Assembly (NCBI RefSeq): GCF_033547155.1
Contig: NZ_CP137892.1
Span: forward strand, 4,030,001-4,094,000
Length of the DNA stretch: 64,000 nucleotides
From: Pseudomonas benzenivorans
Lineage (GTDB): Bacteria; Pseudomonadota; Gammaproteobacteria; Pseudomonadales; Pseudomonadaceae
Direction of reading: 5' to 3'
The notes beneath the pieces were generated by a model. The model made no database searches, was not told where the DNA came from, and saw only the letters and a program-made list of their open reading frames with translations. Positions 48,735-57,138 of this stretch are shown in pieces. The position numbers were made by a program, and so were the translations under genes. Positions within the stretch are counted from its first letter, which is position 1, and each line of letters opens with the position of its first letter.

Positions 48735-49343
48735 TCAGGCGGCCAGCCCTTCGGCCTTGAGTGCCGCCTGCACGGCCGGACGGGCGGCCAAGCGCACCAG
48801 GTAGCCATTCAGCTCGGGACAGTGACTGATGTCCAGACCGAGGTAGCCCGCCCAGCTGGCCACGGTGAACAGATAGGCGTCCGCCGCGCTGAAGGCATCG
48901 CCGGCCAGGTATGAACGCCCCTGCAACTGGGTCGACACCCACTGCAGGCGCCGGCGCAGGGTCTCCCCGATGGCCGCCTTGGCCGCCTCGTCCAGGGCCG
49001 GGTTGAACAGGCCGCCGAAGCCCTTGTGCAGCTCGCTGGTGATGAAACCCTGCCATTCCATGACCCGATAGCGAGCCATGCTGCCGGCGGCCGGCATCAG
49101 GTCGACGCGCCCGGCACGGTCGCACAGGTATTGATTGATCACCGGCCCTTCGCTCAGGTAGGAACCGTCGTCCAACTCCAGCAAGGGCACATAGCCCTTC
49201 GAGTTGAGGCGATAGTAGTCGTCGCCGTGCTCGGTCTTGTGGGTCGCCAGGTCGACCCGTTCGAGGCTGAAGGCCTGGCCGATCTCGCGCAGCACGATGT
49301 GCACGGCGAGCGAGCAGGCACCCGGGGAGTAGAAGAGTTTCAT
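48735..49343 (-). CDS. Glutathione S-transferase (GstA-like, beta class)
   Basis: A 202-residue GST. The N-terminal motif KLFYSPGACSLAVHIVLRE has the beta-class active-site cysteine (C10) and YSPGACS signature; VPLLELDDGSYLSEGPVI gives the cis-Pro and glutathione-binding SNAIL-like region. The C-terminal helical domain ends LAARPAVQAALKAEGL. GGAGCCTTCAGC precedes the ATG. It is located upstream of the toxin-like gene on the same strand with a 144-bp gap, so probably transcribed separately. Confidence 0.9.
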   Translation of the reverse strand: MKLFYSPGACSLAVHIVLREIGQAFSLERVDLATHKTEHGDDYYRLNSKGYVPLLELDDGSYLSEGPVINQYLCDRAGRVDLMPAAGSMARYRVMEWQGFITSELHKGFGGLFNPALDEAAKAAIGETLRRRLQWVSTQLQGRSYLAGDAFSAADAYLFTVASWAGYLGLDISHCPELNGYLVRLAARPAVQAALKAEGLAA

Positions 49344-49537
49344 GCTGAAGGCTCCGCATCAGGACCGATGGGGCGCAGGTCAGGCAGTGGCATCCCAGCC
49401 GGGACCACCCACGTCGAGTACGACCGGGCCAACACATGGGGCGCGCTATGAGGCGGGCTGCTGGGAACCGATCATGTCCCTGTCAGGGCGCCAGGGTGGT
49501 GCCACAGAGAGCAGGACATGCATCAAGCATAGAGGCA

Positions 49538-49565
49538 ATTGCCGGAACCGCTAGGTCCCGGCAAT
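49538..49565. terminator. Inverted repeat downstream of gbcB (possible terminator)
   Basis: ATTGCCGG (49538-49545) and CCGGCAAT (49558-49565) form a perfect 8-bp stem with a 12-nt loop, 24 nt beyond the gbcB stop. It has no T-run, so termination is uncertain. The rest of the 246-bp gap to the GST gene shows nothing clear. Confidence 0.45.
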
Positions 49566-49589
49566 GCTGGGGGACAGGCTGGAGCCGGC

Positions 49590-50693
49590 TTAGAAGTCGA
49601 TGACCACGTCACCCTGGGGCACGCTGCAGCAGGACAGGATGTAGCCTTCGGCGACGTCCTCGTCGGTGATCCCGCCGTTGTGCTCCATGGTCACGTCGCC
49701 AGCGGTCTTCATCACCTTGCAGGTGCCGCAGATGCCCATGCCGCAAGCCTTGGGAATGTGCAGGCCGAGCTTGGCGGCGGCGGCATGCACGGTCTCGCCC
49801 GGCTCGATGCGCACGCTCTTGCCGGTGCTGCTGAACTCCACCATGAGCTGCTCGGACAGCGGCACCGGTTCGGCCTCGGCGGCCTCGGCGGCCAGCTCCT
49901 TGACCTCCTCGCGCACGTCCGCCGGCGTGGCACCGAAGGATTCCTCGTGGTAGCGCGACATGTCGAAGCCGTTGGCCTCGAGCAGGCGCTTGACCGCGTG
50001 CATGTACGGCGTCGGCCCGCAGCAGAAGATTTCCCGCTCCTGGAAGTCCGGGGCGATCAATTCCAGCATCTTCTGGTTGAGATAGCCGCGGTAGCCGGCC
50101 CAGGCCTCGCCCAGACCATGCTTCTCGCAGATCACGTGCAGGCTGAAGTTGCTGATCCGCGCGGCCATGTGCTCCAGCTCGCGGTGGTAGATCACGTCCT
50201 TGGGCGTGCGCGCGCTGTGCACGAAGACCATGTCGACGTTGGCGTTGGTGTCGTAGAACCAGCGCGCCATGGACATCACCGGGGTGATGCCGACGCCGCC
50301 GCTGAGGTATAACACCTTCTCGGCGGGGAAGTCGATGGCGTTGAACAGGCCGACCGGGCCGTGCACCGGCAACTCGTCGCCTTCCTTGAGGTTGTCGTGC
50401 AGCCAGTTCGAAACCTTGCCGCCCGGCACCCGCTTGATGGTGATGGAGAAGCTGTAGGGCACCGAGGGCGAGCTGGAAATGGTGTAGGAGCGCATGATCG
50501 GCTGGCCGTCGATCTCCAGCTCCAGGGTCACGAACTGCCCGGGCTTGAAGAAGAACAGCACCGGCTGTTCGGCCATGAAGCAGAAGGTGCGCACGTCCCA
50601 GGTTTCCTGGATTACTTTGACGCAACGCACCAGGTGGCGGCCATTGCTCCAGGTCTGGGTGGTAACGGGATTGAGGAAGTCGTTCGTCGTCAT
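49590..50693 (-). CDS. gbcB: Glycine betaine demethylase reductase subunit GbcB
   Basis: A 367-residue ferredoxin-NAD(P)H reductase type protein. FAD-binding (MRSYTISSSP, RxYTxS) and NAD-binding domains precede a C-terminal plant-type 2Fe-2S domain with C317, C322, C325 and C355 (CGMGICGTC and a late Cys). It passes electrons from NAD(P)H to the Rieske oxygenase GbcA. The ATG at 50693 opens MTTNDFLNPVTTQTW. It is divergent from gbcA across a 368-bp regulatory gap, as in P. aeruginosa PA5410/PA5411. Confidence 0.95.
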   Translation of the reverse strand: MTTNDFLNPVTTQTWSNGRHLVRCVKVIQETWDVRTFCFMAEQPVLFFFKPGQFVTLELEIDGQPIMRSYTISSSPSVPYSFSITIKRVPGGKVSNWLHDNLKEGDELPVHGPVGLFNAIDFPAEKVLYLSGGVGITPVMSMARWFYDTNANVDMVFVHSARTPKDVIYHRELEHMAARISNFSLHVICEKHGLGEAWAGYRGYLNQKMLELIAPDFQEREIFCCGPTPYMHAVKRLLEANGFDMSRYHEESFGATPADVREEVKELAAEAAEAEPVPLSEQLMVEFSSTGKSVRIEPGETVHAAAAKLGLHIPKACGMGICGTCKVMKTAGDVTMEHNGGITDEDVAEGYILSCCSVPQGDVVIDF

Positions 50694-51061
50694 GGACGTC
50701 TCTCCGCGCACGGCCGGACATCGGCCTAATATGGGGCGGATTGTGCGTAACGCCCGACCCCGCCACTTACCTGTCAGCGACATTCACATACTTATCGCGA
50801 CCTGCCGCAGAACACGCGGTTTACAGCGTCGGAAACGGATGCCGCCATGTCGCCCATGGATAAGGTTAGCTCAGCGCCCCCAGACAAACTCAGCTCCAGC
50901 CGAAGCAAATGGAAAAGAGCGCACGCCCCCTGTTTTGCACGTAGCAAAACGCCATTCGGCAGGCGACAGATGAGGGGTGCCACGCCGCCTTGCGTAGCAA
51001 CCGAAACAGCCACTTTATATGCGGTGGACGCACTGCGTGCCCCGCCACCGAGGAGTTACCG
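50694..51061. promoter_or_regulatory. Divergent gbcB-gbcA control region with GbdR-like repeats
   Basis: A 368-bp gap. At 50771-50804 two GCGAC elements (AGCGACATTC and ATCGCGACCTG) stand 20 bp apart, the two-turn spacing typical of AraC-family operators. On the minus strand this includes ATGTCGC, shared with the glyA upstream site. GAGGAG (51049-51054) is the gbcA ribosome site. GbdR is known to activate gbcA in P. aeruginosa; exact contact bases are inferred. Confidence 0.5.
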
Positions 51062-52354
51062 ATGGACGTCACTTCCACTCTGAGCCTGGGCGATCCGCTG
51101 GAGCCCGCACGCAAGGCCACCGCCGAGATGCTGCAGACCCGCGAGCGCACCTTTTCGCTGCCGCAGCCGTTCTACAACGACGAACGCCTGTTCCAGATCG
51201 ACATGCAGGAGATCTTCCACAAGGAATGGCTGATCGCCGGCATGACCTGCGAGATTCCGGCCAAGGGCAACTACCTGACCCTGCAGATCGGCGACAACCC
51301 GATCATCGTCATTCGCGGCGCCGAAGGCGTGGTGCATGCCTTCCACAACGTCTGCCGCCACCGCGGCTCGCGTCTGTGCACCAGCGACAAGGGCAAGGTA
51401 GCCAAGCTGGTCTGCCCCTACCACCAGTGGACCTACGAGCTCGACGGCCGCCTGCTGTTCGCCGGCACCGAGATGGGCGCCGACTTCGACATGAAGCAGT
51501 ACGGCCTCAAGCCGGTGCACTGCAAGACCTCCGGCGGCTTCATCTTCATCTCCCTGGCGGACAACCCGCCGGCGATCGACGAGTTCCTCGCCGGTCTGGC
51601 TCACTACATGGAGCCCTACGACATGGAGAACGCCAAGGTCGCGGTGCAGAGCGTGATGTCCGAGAAGGCCAACTGGAAGCTGGTGCTGGAGAACAACCGC
51701 GAGTGCTACCACTGCAACGGTTCGCACCCGGAACTGCTCAACACCCTGCTGGAGTGGGACGACACCACCGACCCGCGCGCCGACCAGGCGTTCAAGGACC
51801 ACGTGGCCGAGTCCGCCGCCCGGTGGGAAGCCGAAAAGATTCCTTACGCCCACGCCGGTTTCGGCCTGCGTAACCGCATCGTGCGCATGCCGCTGCTCAA
51901 GGGCACCGTGTCCATGACCATCGACGGCAAGCCGGGCTGCAACAAGCTGATGGGCCGCATCAAGGATCCGGACCTGGGCTCCATGCGCATCCTGCACCTG
52001 CCGCACTCCTGGAACCACTGCATGGGCGACCACCTGATCAACTTCACCGTGTGGCCGGTCAGCGCCCAGGAGTCGATCGTGATCACCAAGTGGCTGGTGC
52101 ACAAGGATGCCGTGGAAGGCGTCGACTACGACGTCGAGCGCCTGCGCCAGGTCTGGGACGCCACCAACGACCAGGACCGTCGTCTGGGCGAAGAGAACCA
52201 GCGCGGCATCAACTCCACCGCCTACCAGCCGGGCCCCTACTCCAAGACCTACGAATTCGGCGTGGTCAACTTCATCGACTGGTACAGCGGTCAGATGCTG
52301 AAGAACCTCGGCGCCGAGCCGGCGCCCTACCTCAAAGGCGTCGCCACCGAGTAA
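51062..52354 (+). CDS. gbcA: Glycine betaine demethylase oxygenase subunit GbcA (Rieske)
   Basis: A 430-residue Rieske non-haem iron oxygenase that removes one methyl of glycine betaine as formaldehyde, giving dimethylglycine. The Rieske cluster ligands are C98/H100 (CRH) and C118/H121 (CPYH). The mononuclear iron site is in NRECYHCNGSH with H217 and H222, the third ligand being a C-terminal Asp. The ATG at 51062 follows GAGGAGTTACCG. GbcB supplies electrons. A strong terminator follows. Confidence 0.96.
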   Translation: MDVTSTLSLGDPLEPARKATAEMLQTRERTFSLPQPFYNDERLFQIDMQEIFHKEWLIAGMTCEIPAKGNYLTLQIGDNPIIVIRGAEGVVHAFHNVCRHRGSRLCTSDKGKVAKLVCPYHQWTYELDGRLLFAGTEMGADFDMKQYGLKPVHCKTSGGFIFISLADNPPAIDEFLAGLAHYMEPYDMENAKVAVQSVMSEKANWKLVLENNRECYHCNGSHPELLNTLLEWDDTTDPRADQAFKDHVAESAARWEAEKIPYAHAGFGLRNRIVRMPLLKGTVSMTIDGKPGCNKLMGRIKDPDLGSMRILHLPHSWNHCMGDHLINFTVWPVSAQESIVITKWLVHKDAVEGVDYDVERLRQVWDATNDQDRRLGEENQRGINSTAYQPGPYSKTYEFGVVNFIDWYSGQMLKNLGAEPAPYLKGVATE

Positions 52355-52426
52355 CACCGCGTGACCGGCGGGTTGGTCGCCCGCCGGAGATAGATCGCAC
52401 ACTGAGGCCCTGACGGGCATTTCCCA

Positions 52427-52460
52427 AACCTCCTGGCCTTCGGCCCGGAGGTTTTTTTTG
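52427..52460 (+). terminator. Rho-independent terminator of gbcA
   Basis: AACCTCC (52427-52433) pairs with GGAGGTT (52447-52453), with an inner GGCC/GGCC stem, followed by a run of eight T. Confidence 0.9.
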
Positions 52461-52491
52461 GCATACCGCCAGCCCTGGCCCGCCACCTCGG

Positions 52492-52518
52492 TGTTACCCC
52501 ACGCCCTGTCCGGTAACA
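52492..52518. promoter_or_regulatory. Candidate CbrB enhancer site of the sRNA gene
   Basis: TGTTAC (52492-52497) and GTAACA (52513-52518) form a perfect inverted repeat with a 15-bp spacer. As I recall, the published CbrB consensus is TGTTAC-N14-GTAACA. Its centre is about 137 bp upstream of the predicted sRNA start, a normal distance for a sigma-54 enhancer. Confidence 0.7.
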
Positions 52519-52615
52519 AAATCGGGTAGGACTGCAACAGAACCGGGCATTGCCAGGTACGGCGCCCGCCAGCGACAAATCACTAAGTCATTGTTTTTTA
52601 TGATATTTATTTTTC

Positions 52616-52631
52616 TGGCACGGCTTATGCT
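52616..52631 (+). promoter_or_regulatory. Sigma-54 (RpoN) promoter of the Crc-type sRNA
   Basis: TGGCACGGCTTATGCT matches the -24/-12 consensus TGGCACG-N4-TTGCW at nearly every fixed position. GG is at 52617-52618 and GC at 52629-52630, so transcription should start near 52642. It is directly followed by an A-rich non-coding stretch. Confidence 0.82.
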
Positions 52632-52641
52632 CTCTCTTCAC

Positions 52642-52992
52642 GCACAAAAACAATAAAGCAAAAAGAAAAAGCGTCTCGACTCTGCCACAACAAAAACAAC
52701 AGGACAGAAGAGTCGCAAACAGATTTTTTTGGAAAGCGTGTGCATTCCGGGGCCTGCCCCGCGACCAAGGCGATAAGAATAAAACTACCTCGAGGTAGCT
52801 CGCCGCTCTGGTCGGATCACCCAGTGACGAAGGCGCGGCCAGTACCCAAAAAAATACGTTTGCCCTTGATTCCATATGGGATCGGACAAGACGGCTTGGA
52901 ACGCTAACAAAAACAACAAATCGTTCAATAACAAAAACAAAGCACGCATCAGTTTGAAGGGGAGCTCCGGCTCCCCTTCGTGCTTTGTGTCC
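52642..52992 (+). ncRNA. CrcZ/CrcY/CrcX-family small RNA (Hfq/Crc-sequestering)
   Basis: A non-coding, A-rich gene of about 350 nt. CrcZ-type RNAs titrate Hfq/Crc and so relieve carbon catabolite repression. Five groups of the CA motif AAnAAnAA are present: AACAATAA (52649-52656), AACAAAAACAA (52689-52699), AAGAATAA (52775-52782), AACAAAAACAACAAA (52906-52920) and AATAACAAAAACAA (52927-52940). An internal palindrome CTACCTCGAGGTAG is at 52785-52798. The 3' end folds into a long stem: ACAAAGCACG (52937-52946) with CGTGCTTTGT (52979-52988), and inside it GAAGGGGAGC with GCTCCCCTTC. It is preceded by a sigma-54 promoter and CbrB-like site. It is not beside cbrB, so it should be a CrcY- or CrcX-type paralogue. 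From 52993 to the BCCT stop I see only a palindromic terminator. Confidence 0.85.
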
Positions 52993-53202
52993 CGCCTGAC
53001 TGCCACGACCATCGCCCAGCCCCGAACACTGCCCCCCAACGCGCCTGCTCGGCGACCGTAAGGGCCCGACTCGTCCGCGTCCTGCTCGCCCCGTGCCCAC
53101 AGGGCTACGCGGGGTACTCGACTAAAGCTATCCGCGAGTCCGAGCGCCCTCGATGCCCTGGACGAAGTCATCGCGGCCGCCCGGCCGTAACGCGGAAACG
53201 AC

Positions 53203-53226
53203 ACGGGCCGCCCAGAGGCGGCCCGT
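53203..53226 (-). terminator. Hairpin after the BCCT transporter gene
   Basis: ACGGGCCGCC (53203-53212) and GGCGGCCCGT (53217-53226) form a perfect 10-bp stem with loop CAGA, 27 nt beyond the stop codon on the minus strand. The T-run is weak, so efficiency is uncertain. Confidence 0.65.
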
Positions 53227-53252
53227 GCGATACGGCGTACAGCTGCGAGGGG

Positions 53253-54932
53253 TTAGACGTTATCCGCCGGTTGTCCGGCCAGGGCCGGCTCCTCAGGCAC
53301 TTCGCTCGAGTCCATGACCAGCGACTTGAGCACGCCGAAGGTCATCAGCAGTATCACCACGCTGAGCGGCAGGGCGGCGGCGATATTGGCCGTCTGCAGC
53401 GCGTTGAGTCCGCCGGCGACCAGTAATACCCCGGCGACACAGCCGATCACCGAACCCCAGAAGATGCGGAACAACTTCGGCGGCTCCTGGTTGCCCAGCG
53501 ACAGGATGGTGGTCAGCACCAGGGTGCCGGAGTCGGAGGAGGTGACGAACCAGCTGAGCAGCAGGAACACCAGCATGGCCGAGAGAATCCAGCCCATGGC
53601 GCCGGTACCGGCGATACCGTCGGCCGCACTGAACAGGGCCGCCGGCAGGTTCCAGGCATTGACCAGCTGGACCAGTTCGCCGCTGCCGGCGCCGCCTGCG
53701 GCATTCAGCTCCTGGTACAGCGCCGCGCCGCCGAAGATGCCCAGCCAGACGAAGATGATGAAGGTCGGTACGAACAGCACGCCGAGGACGAACTCGCGCA
53801 GGGTACGGCCACGGGAGATGCGCGCGATGAACAGGCCCACGAACGGCGCCCACGCCAGCCACCAGCCCCAGTAGAACACGGTCCAGCCGTTCTGCCAGGC
53901 CGCCGGCCCCTCTTCCTCGGGGAACCACAGGCCCATCTGCATGAAGTTGCCTAGGTAGCTGCCCACCGATTCGCCGAACATGCTCAGCAGCCAGGTGGTC
54001 GGCCCGCCGAACAGGAAGAAGGCCACCACCAGCGCGGAGATGACGATGTTCCACTCGGAGATGATCTTGATGCCGCGGCCCACGCCGGACAGCGCCGACA
54101 GGATCGAGACGATGGAGATCAGCGCGATCAGCACCAGCTGGGTGGTGGTGCCCGGGTCCACGCCGATCAGGCGCTCCAGGCCCACGGCCATCTGGCTGAC
54201 GCCCAGGCCCAGGGAGGTGGCGATGCCGAACACGCAGCCGAGTACGCCGAACAGGTCGACCACATGGCCGATCGGCCCGTAGATGCGGTCGCCGATGAAC
54301 GGATGCAGGGCCGAGCGCAGGGCCAGCGGCAGCTTCTTGCGGTAGGCGAAGTAGGCCAGGGCCATACCGACGATGGCGTACACCGCCCAGCCATGGAAGC
54401 CCCAGTGGAAGTAGGTCACCCGCAGGGCGTCCACCGCGCGGGCATGGTCGATGGCCGTGGCGCCGGCCATGTCGGCGTAGGGGTTGTTCGGGTAGCCGAA
54501 GGCGCCGCTGTTATCCAGGTAGAAGATCGGCTCGGCGACGCCGAAGAACAGGATGCCGATGCCGATACCGGCGGAGAACAGCATGGCGAACCAGGCGAAG
54601 TTGCTGAACTCGGGGCGGCTGTCGTCATCGCCCAGGCGCACGCCGCCGTAACGGGTGAAGACCAGCACGCAACAGACCAGGATGAAGAACACCATGGCCA
54701 CCAGGTAGTACCAGCCGAATATCCCTTCGATCCAGTTGCGCGTCGCCCCGAACAGGCTGCCGGCCAGTTCCGAGTTGGTCCCGGCGAAGAGGACGAAGGC
54801 CAGGACCATGACTGCCGAGACAATGGTCATGCCCTTGTGCATGCCCTTGAAGAGGCCTGCCTGACACAGCAGCTCCTCCTTGAATACGGTCGTGCCAGGG
54901 GCACGTCCGGGTTGCTCTTTCACTGTCGACAT
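53253..54932 (-). CDS. BCCT family betaine/carnitine/choline transporter
   Basis: A 559-residue secondary transporter with twelve predicted helices. The glycine-rich SAGIGIGILFFGVAEP (120-134) and the signature GWWLAWAPFVGLFIARISRGR are typical of BCCT proteins. BCCT members take up betaine, carnitine or choline with Na+ or H+. The short C-terminal tail lacks the long osmosensing extension of BetP/BetT, which points to nutrient uptake rather than osmotic control. GGGAGAAC precedes the ATG. It lies between the Crc-type sRNA and the carnitine operon. Confidence 0.94.
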   Translation of the reverse strand: MSTVKEQPGRAPGTTVFKEELLCQAGLFKGMHKGMTIVSAVMVLAFVLFAGTNSELAGSLFGATRNWIEGIFGWYYLVAMVFFILVCCVLVFTRYGGVRLGDDDSRPEFSNFAWFAMLFSAGIGIGILFFGVAEPIFYLDNSGAFGYPNNPYADMAGATAIDHARAVDALRVTYFHWGFHGWAVYAIVGMALAYFAYRKKLPLALRSALHPFIGDRIYGPIGHVVDLFGVLGCVFGIATSLGLGVSQMAVGLERLIGVDPGTTTQLVLIALISIVSILSALSGVGRGIKIISEWNIVISALVVAFFLFGGPTTWLLSMFGESVGSYLGNFMQMGLWFPEEEGPAAWQNGWTVFYWGWWLAWAPFVGLFIARISRGRTLREFVLGVLFVPTFIIFVWLGIFGGAALYQELNAAGGAGSGELVQLVNAWNLPAALFSAADGIAGTGAMGWILSAMLVFLLLSWFVTSSDSGTLVLTTILSLGNQEPPKLFRIFWGSVIGCVAGVLLVAGGLNALQTANIAAALPLSVVILLMTFGVLKSLVMDSSEVPEEPALAGQPADNV

Positions 54933-55317
54933 CGTGTTGTTCTCCCACGTGAAGCTGAGCTAATTGTTGTAATTATCCGTGTGTCGCACTTCTTCAAACT
55001 AATGAAGAAACTTCCCGTCCTGACGCTGCTGCGCCAGGGACTCACTTCGTGCTCCTCCGTCGCTGGATTCCCGGCACACCGGGCGCCGGGCGGGTTGAAC
55101 GTGGCGAGGCCGCCAACACGCGGATGGCGGGCCGCTGCAAGTGCGCGAGCGCCTTCGGCCTGCCGCTGACTACACCTCTCGCGGCGCCCCGGCGATCGCT
55201 CCGTTACTGCGCAATAACGATACGAACTGCATTGTTATGAAGATGAAAAATCATTAGAAGCAATATAAAGGCGGCCTTTGACCCCGTTTTGCTTATCCCG
55301 CTGCCCGGCCGCCCGCC
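54933..55317. promoter_or_regulatory. Upstream region of the BCCT gene
   Basis: A 385-bp gap between the convergent-side end of the bbox gene and the BCCT start. A perfect inverted repeat TTCTTCA-AACTAA-TGAAGAA (54990-55009) lies 58-77 bp upstream of the BCCT ATG, a good place for an operator. The stretch 55200-55275 is AT-rich and may end the carnitine operon transcript, but no clear terminator hairpin is visible. Confidence 0.45.
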
Positions 55318-56505
55318 CTAGCGCTGCAACACATGGATGCGCGACAGCAACTCGTCGCGGTCGACATAGCAGCCCTTGAAGTGCCGCGCGCCGCTGGCCG
55401 GGTCGAATTCGGTGCGCGCATGCAGGGTGCGGCGGTTGTCGAAGCACCACAGCTGTCCCGCCTCCAACCGGCGCTGCACCCGGAAGCGCGGCTCGCGGGT
55501 CATGCCGATGAAGCGCCGGTAGGCGCTGTAGAACGCCGGCATGCGCTCGGCCGGGGCATCGAAGGGGCCGCGCAGGAAGTTGCCCATGCGGATCTCGCTG
55601 ACCGCCCCATGGGCATCCAGGGCGATGATCGGCGCCAGGCAACGGTAGTCGCTGTTGCGGCTCTTGTTGCGGAACTCCACCGGGGTCTCGCAGAGGAGAT
55701 GGAACAGCTCCGGCGTCTCTTGATGCAGCGCCTCGGCGATGGCGAAGCCGTCGACGAACACGCTCTCGCCCCCCGTCGCCTCGTTGACCAGGCAGTGCAG
55801 GAACTGCAGCCCCGGCTGCAGCTCGCGGGTCGGCAGGTCGGTGTGCAACGGCAGGTTGAAGGCGGTGTAGGCGTTGCTGTCGGCATCGGCCTTGGACTGC
55901 ACGTCGAACAGCACGCCGAAGTTGCTCTCGCGGATAAAGGAGATGCGCTTGGCCAGCCTCGGCAGGACGTCCTCGCGGGTCGGCACGTCGCGCAACTGGG
56001 TCAGGCCGATGTCGCGCACCGCCAGCAGCCAGTGCAGCAGGGCATCGTCCTGCTCCATCACCGCCTGGTAGTCGAACTGCGGCAGCTGCTCGCCCAGCTC
56101 GGCGCCCCACAGGCGACTCTGCGGGCGCTGCGCGCGGCGCTCGGCACGGGAGGCCTCGTCATAGGCATGGGCGCGCAGCCAGCCGGGGTGATAGCGGCTG
56201 CGATGGCCGTCCTGCCAATCGATCAGCAGATGGCCCTGCTCGTCGATGCGGGTGCGCTGCGGGTGCAGCTCCTCCGGCACGTCGACGATCTCGAACAGCT
56301 GCTCGCGGGTCACCCCGTACACGCACTGGTTGCAGGCGCAGTTGTCGCGCAGCCACTGATGGTGGAAGAGGCTGATCCGGCCGTCGCGCCACAGCGTATC
56401 CAGCGCCTGCTCCCGGGGTTTGACGTCGACCAGGTCGGCGACGATGGGGTAGGTGCGCCAATCGGCGATGAGCGAGGCTTCGAGCGAGGGGTCCACGGCG
56501 TTCAT
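55318..56505 (-). CDS. Gamma-butyrobetaine dioxygenase
   Basis: A 395-residue Fe(II)/2-oxoglutarate oxygenase of the BBOX/TauD type that hydroxylates gamma-butyrobetaine to L-carnitine. The N-terminal DUF971-like domain has the zinc site C56, C58, C61 (WLRDNCACNQC) and H101. The catalytic triad is H221 and D223 (LHTDLPTR) and H362 (TLHARTEF), with the 2-oxoglutarate Arg nearby. AGGAGATCGCT precedes the ATG at 56505. It is the last gene of the carnitine operon, widening its substrate range to gamma-butyrobetaine. Confidence 0.93.
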   Translation of the reverse strand: MNAVDPSLEASLIADWRTYPIVADLVDVKPREQALDTLWRDGRISLFHHQWLRDNCACNQCVYGVTREQLFEIVDVPEELHPQRTRIDEQGHLLIDWQDGHRSRYHPGWLRAHAYDEASRAERRAQRPQSRLWGAELGEQLPQFDYQAVMEQDDALLHWLLAVRDIGLTQLRDVPTREDVLPRLAKRISFIRESNFGVLFDVQSKADADSNAYTAFNLPLHTDLPTRELQPGLQFLHCLVNEATGGESVFVDGFAIAEALHQETPELFHLLCETPVEFRNKSRNSDYRCLAPIIALDAHGAVSEIRMGNFLRGPFDAPAERMPAFYSAYRRFIGMTREPRFRVQRRLEAGQLWCFDNRRTLHARTEFDPASGARHFKGCYVDRDELLSRIHVLQR

Positions 56506-56577
56506 AGCGATCTCCTGGCGGGGACTTGCGGTTATTGTTGTGTTCACGCCCATTAGCGATAGCGGGGCCTGGGCGGC

Positions 56578-57066
56578 CTAGGCCCGGGCCGGCGGCAGGC
56601 CGATCACCCGGCCGACACAGGCCGGAGCCGGCAGTTCGCGGTGGGCCTCGCCCAGGGCCAGCACACGGGGCAGCACCTGCGCGTCGAACGGTGCCGAGCG
56701 CGACGTGGCGCTGTCGATGTTCATCAGCATCTGCTCGCTCTCGGCCAGGGCCGCGGCGGCGCCCGGCCGGTACAGGCCGTGGTGCACATGCAGGCGCTTG
56801 GCGTCGTGGGCCAGCAGCTGGGTGCGCACCTCCACCGCCTCGCCCAGCTTGACCTCGTCGAGGTAATTCAGGTGGCACTCCAGGGTGTACAGGGTGTGCC
56901 CGCTGCGCGCCCGCCCGGCCTCGTCCAGGCCGAGGTGATCCATCAGCGCGTCGGTGGCATAGCTGAAGATCAGCAGGTAGAAGGCGTCGCGCAGGTGGCC
57001 GTTGTAGTCCACCCACTCGGGCAGGATCTCGGTGCGGTAGCTGGTCAGGGGTTGGGCCATGGTCAT
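56578..57066 (-). CDS. cdhB: Betainyl-CoA thioesterase CdhB
   Basis: A 162-residue hotdog-fold thioesterase (YRTEILPEWVDYNGHLRDAFY, with the D-x-x-G-H-L active-site motif of 4HBT enzymes). In the carnitine pathway it hydrolyses betainyl-CoA to glycine betaine and CoA. The ATG at 57066 has GGGAA 7 nt upstream; an internal ATG two codons on is possible. It lies between the SDR and bbox genes on the minus strand. The function rests on the operon context plus homology to PA5385. Confidence 0.87.
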   Translation of the reverse strand: MTMAQPLTSYRTEILPEWVDYNGHLRDAFYLLIFSYATDALMDHLGLDEAGRARSGHTLYTLECHLNYLDEVKLGEAVEVRTQLLAHDAKRLHVHHGLYRPGAAAALAESEQMLMNIDSATSRSAPFDAQVLPRVLALGEAHRELPAPACVGRVIGLPPARA

Positions 57067-57138
57067 CTCTGGGTTCCCGAAACGTTCGCGCGACGCAAGG
57101 CGATTGCGCGCACTGGAGCAAAAGGTCCGGCCGCCGCC

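Noticed and set aside
52588..53100. A 170-codon minus-strand open frame over the sRNA region
   Set aside because: It crosses A-rich DNA producing low-complexity F/L-rich sequence, with no ribosome site or homology; the sigma-54/CA-motif evidence on the plus strand explains the region better.
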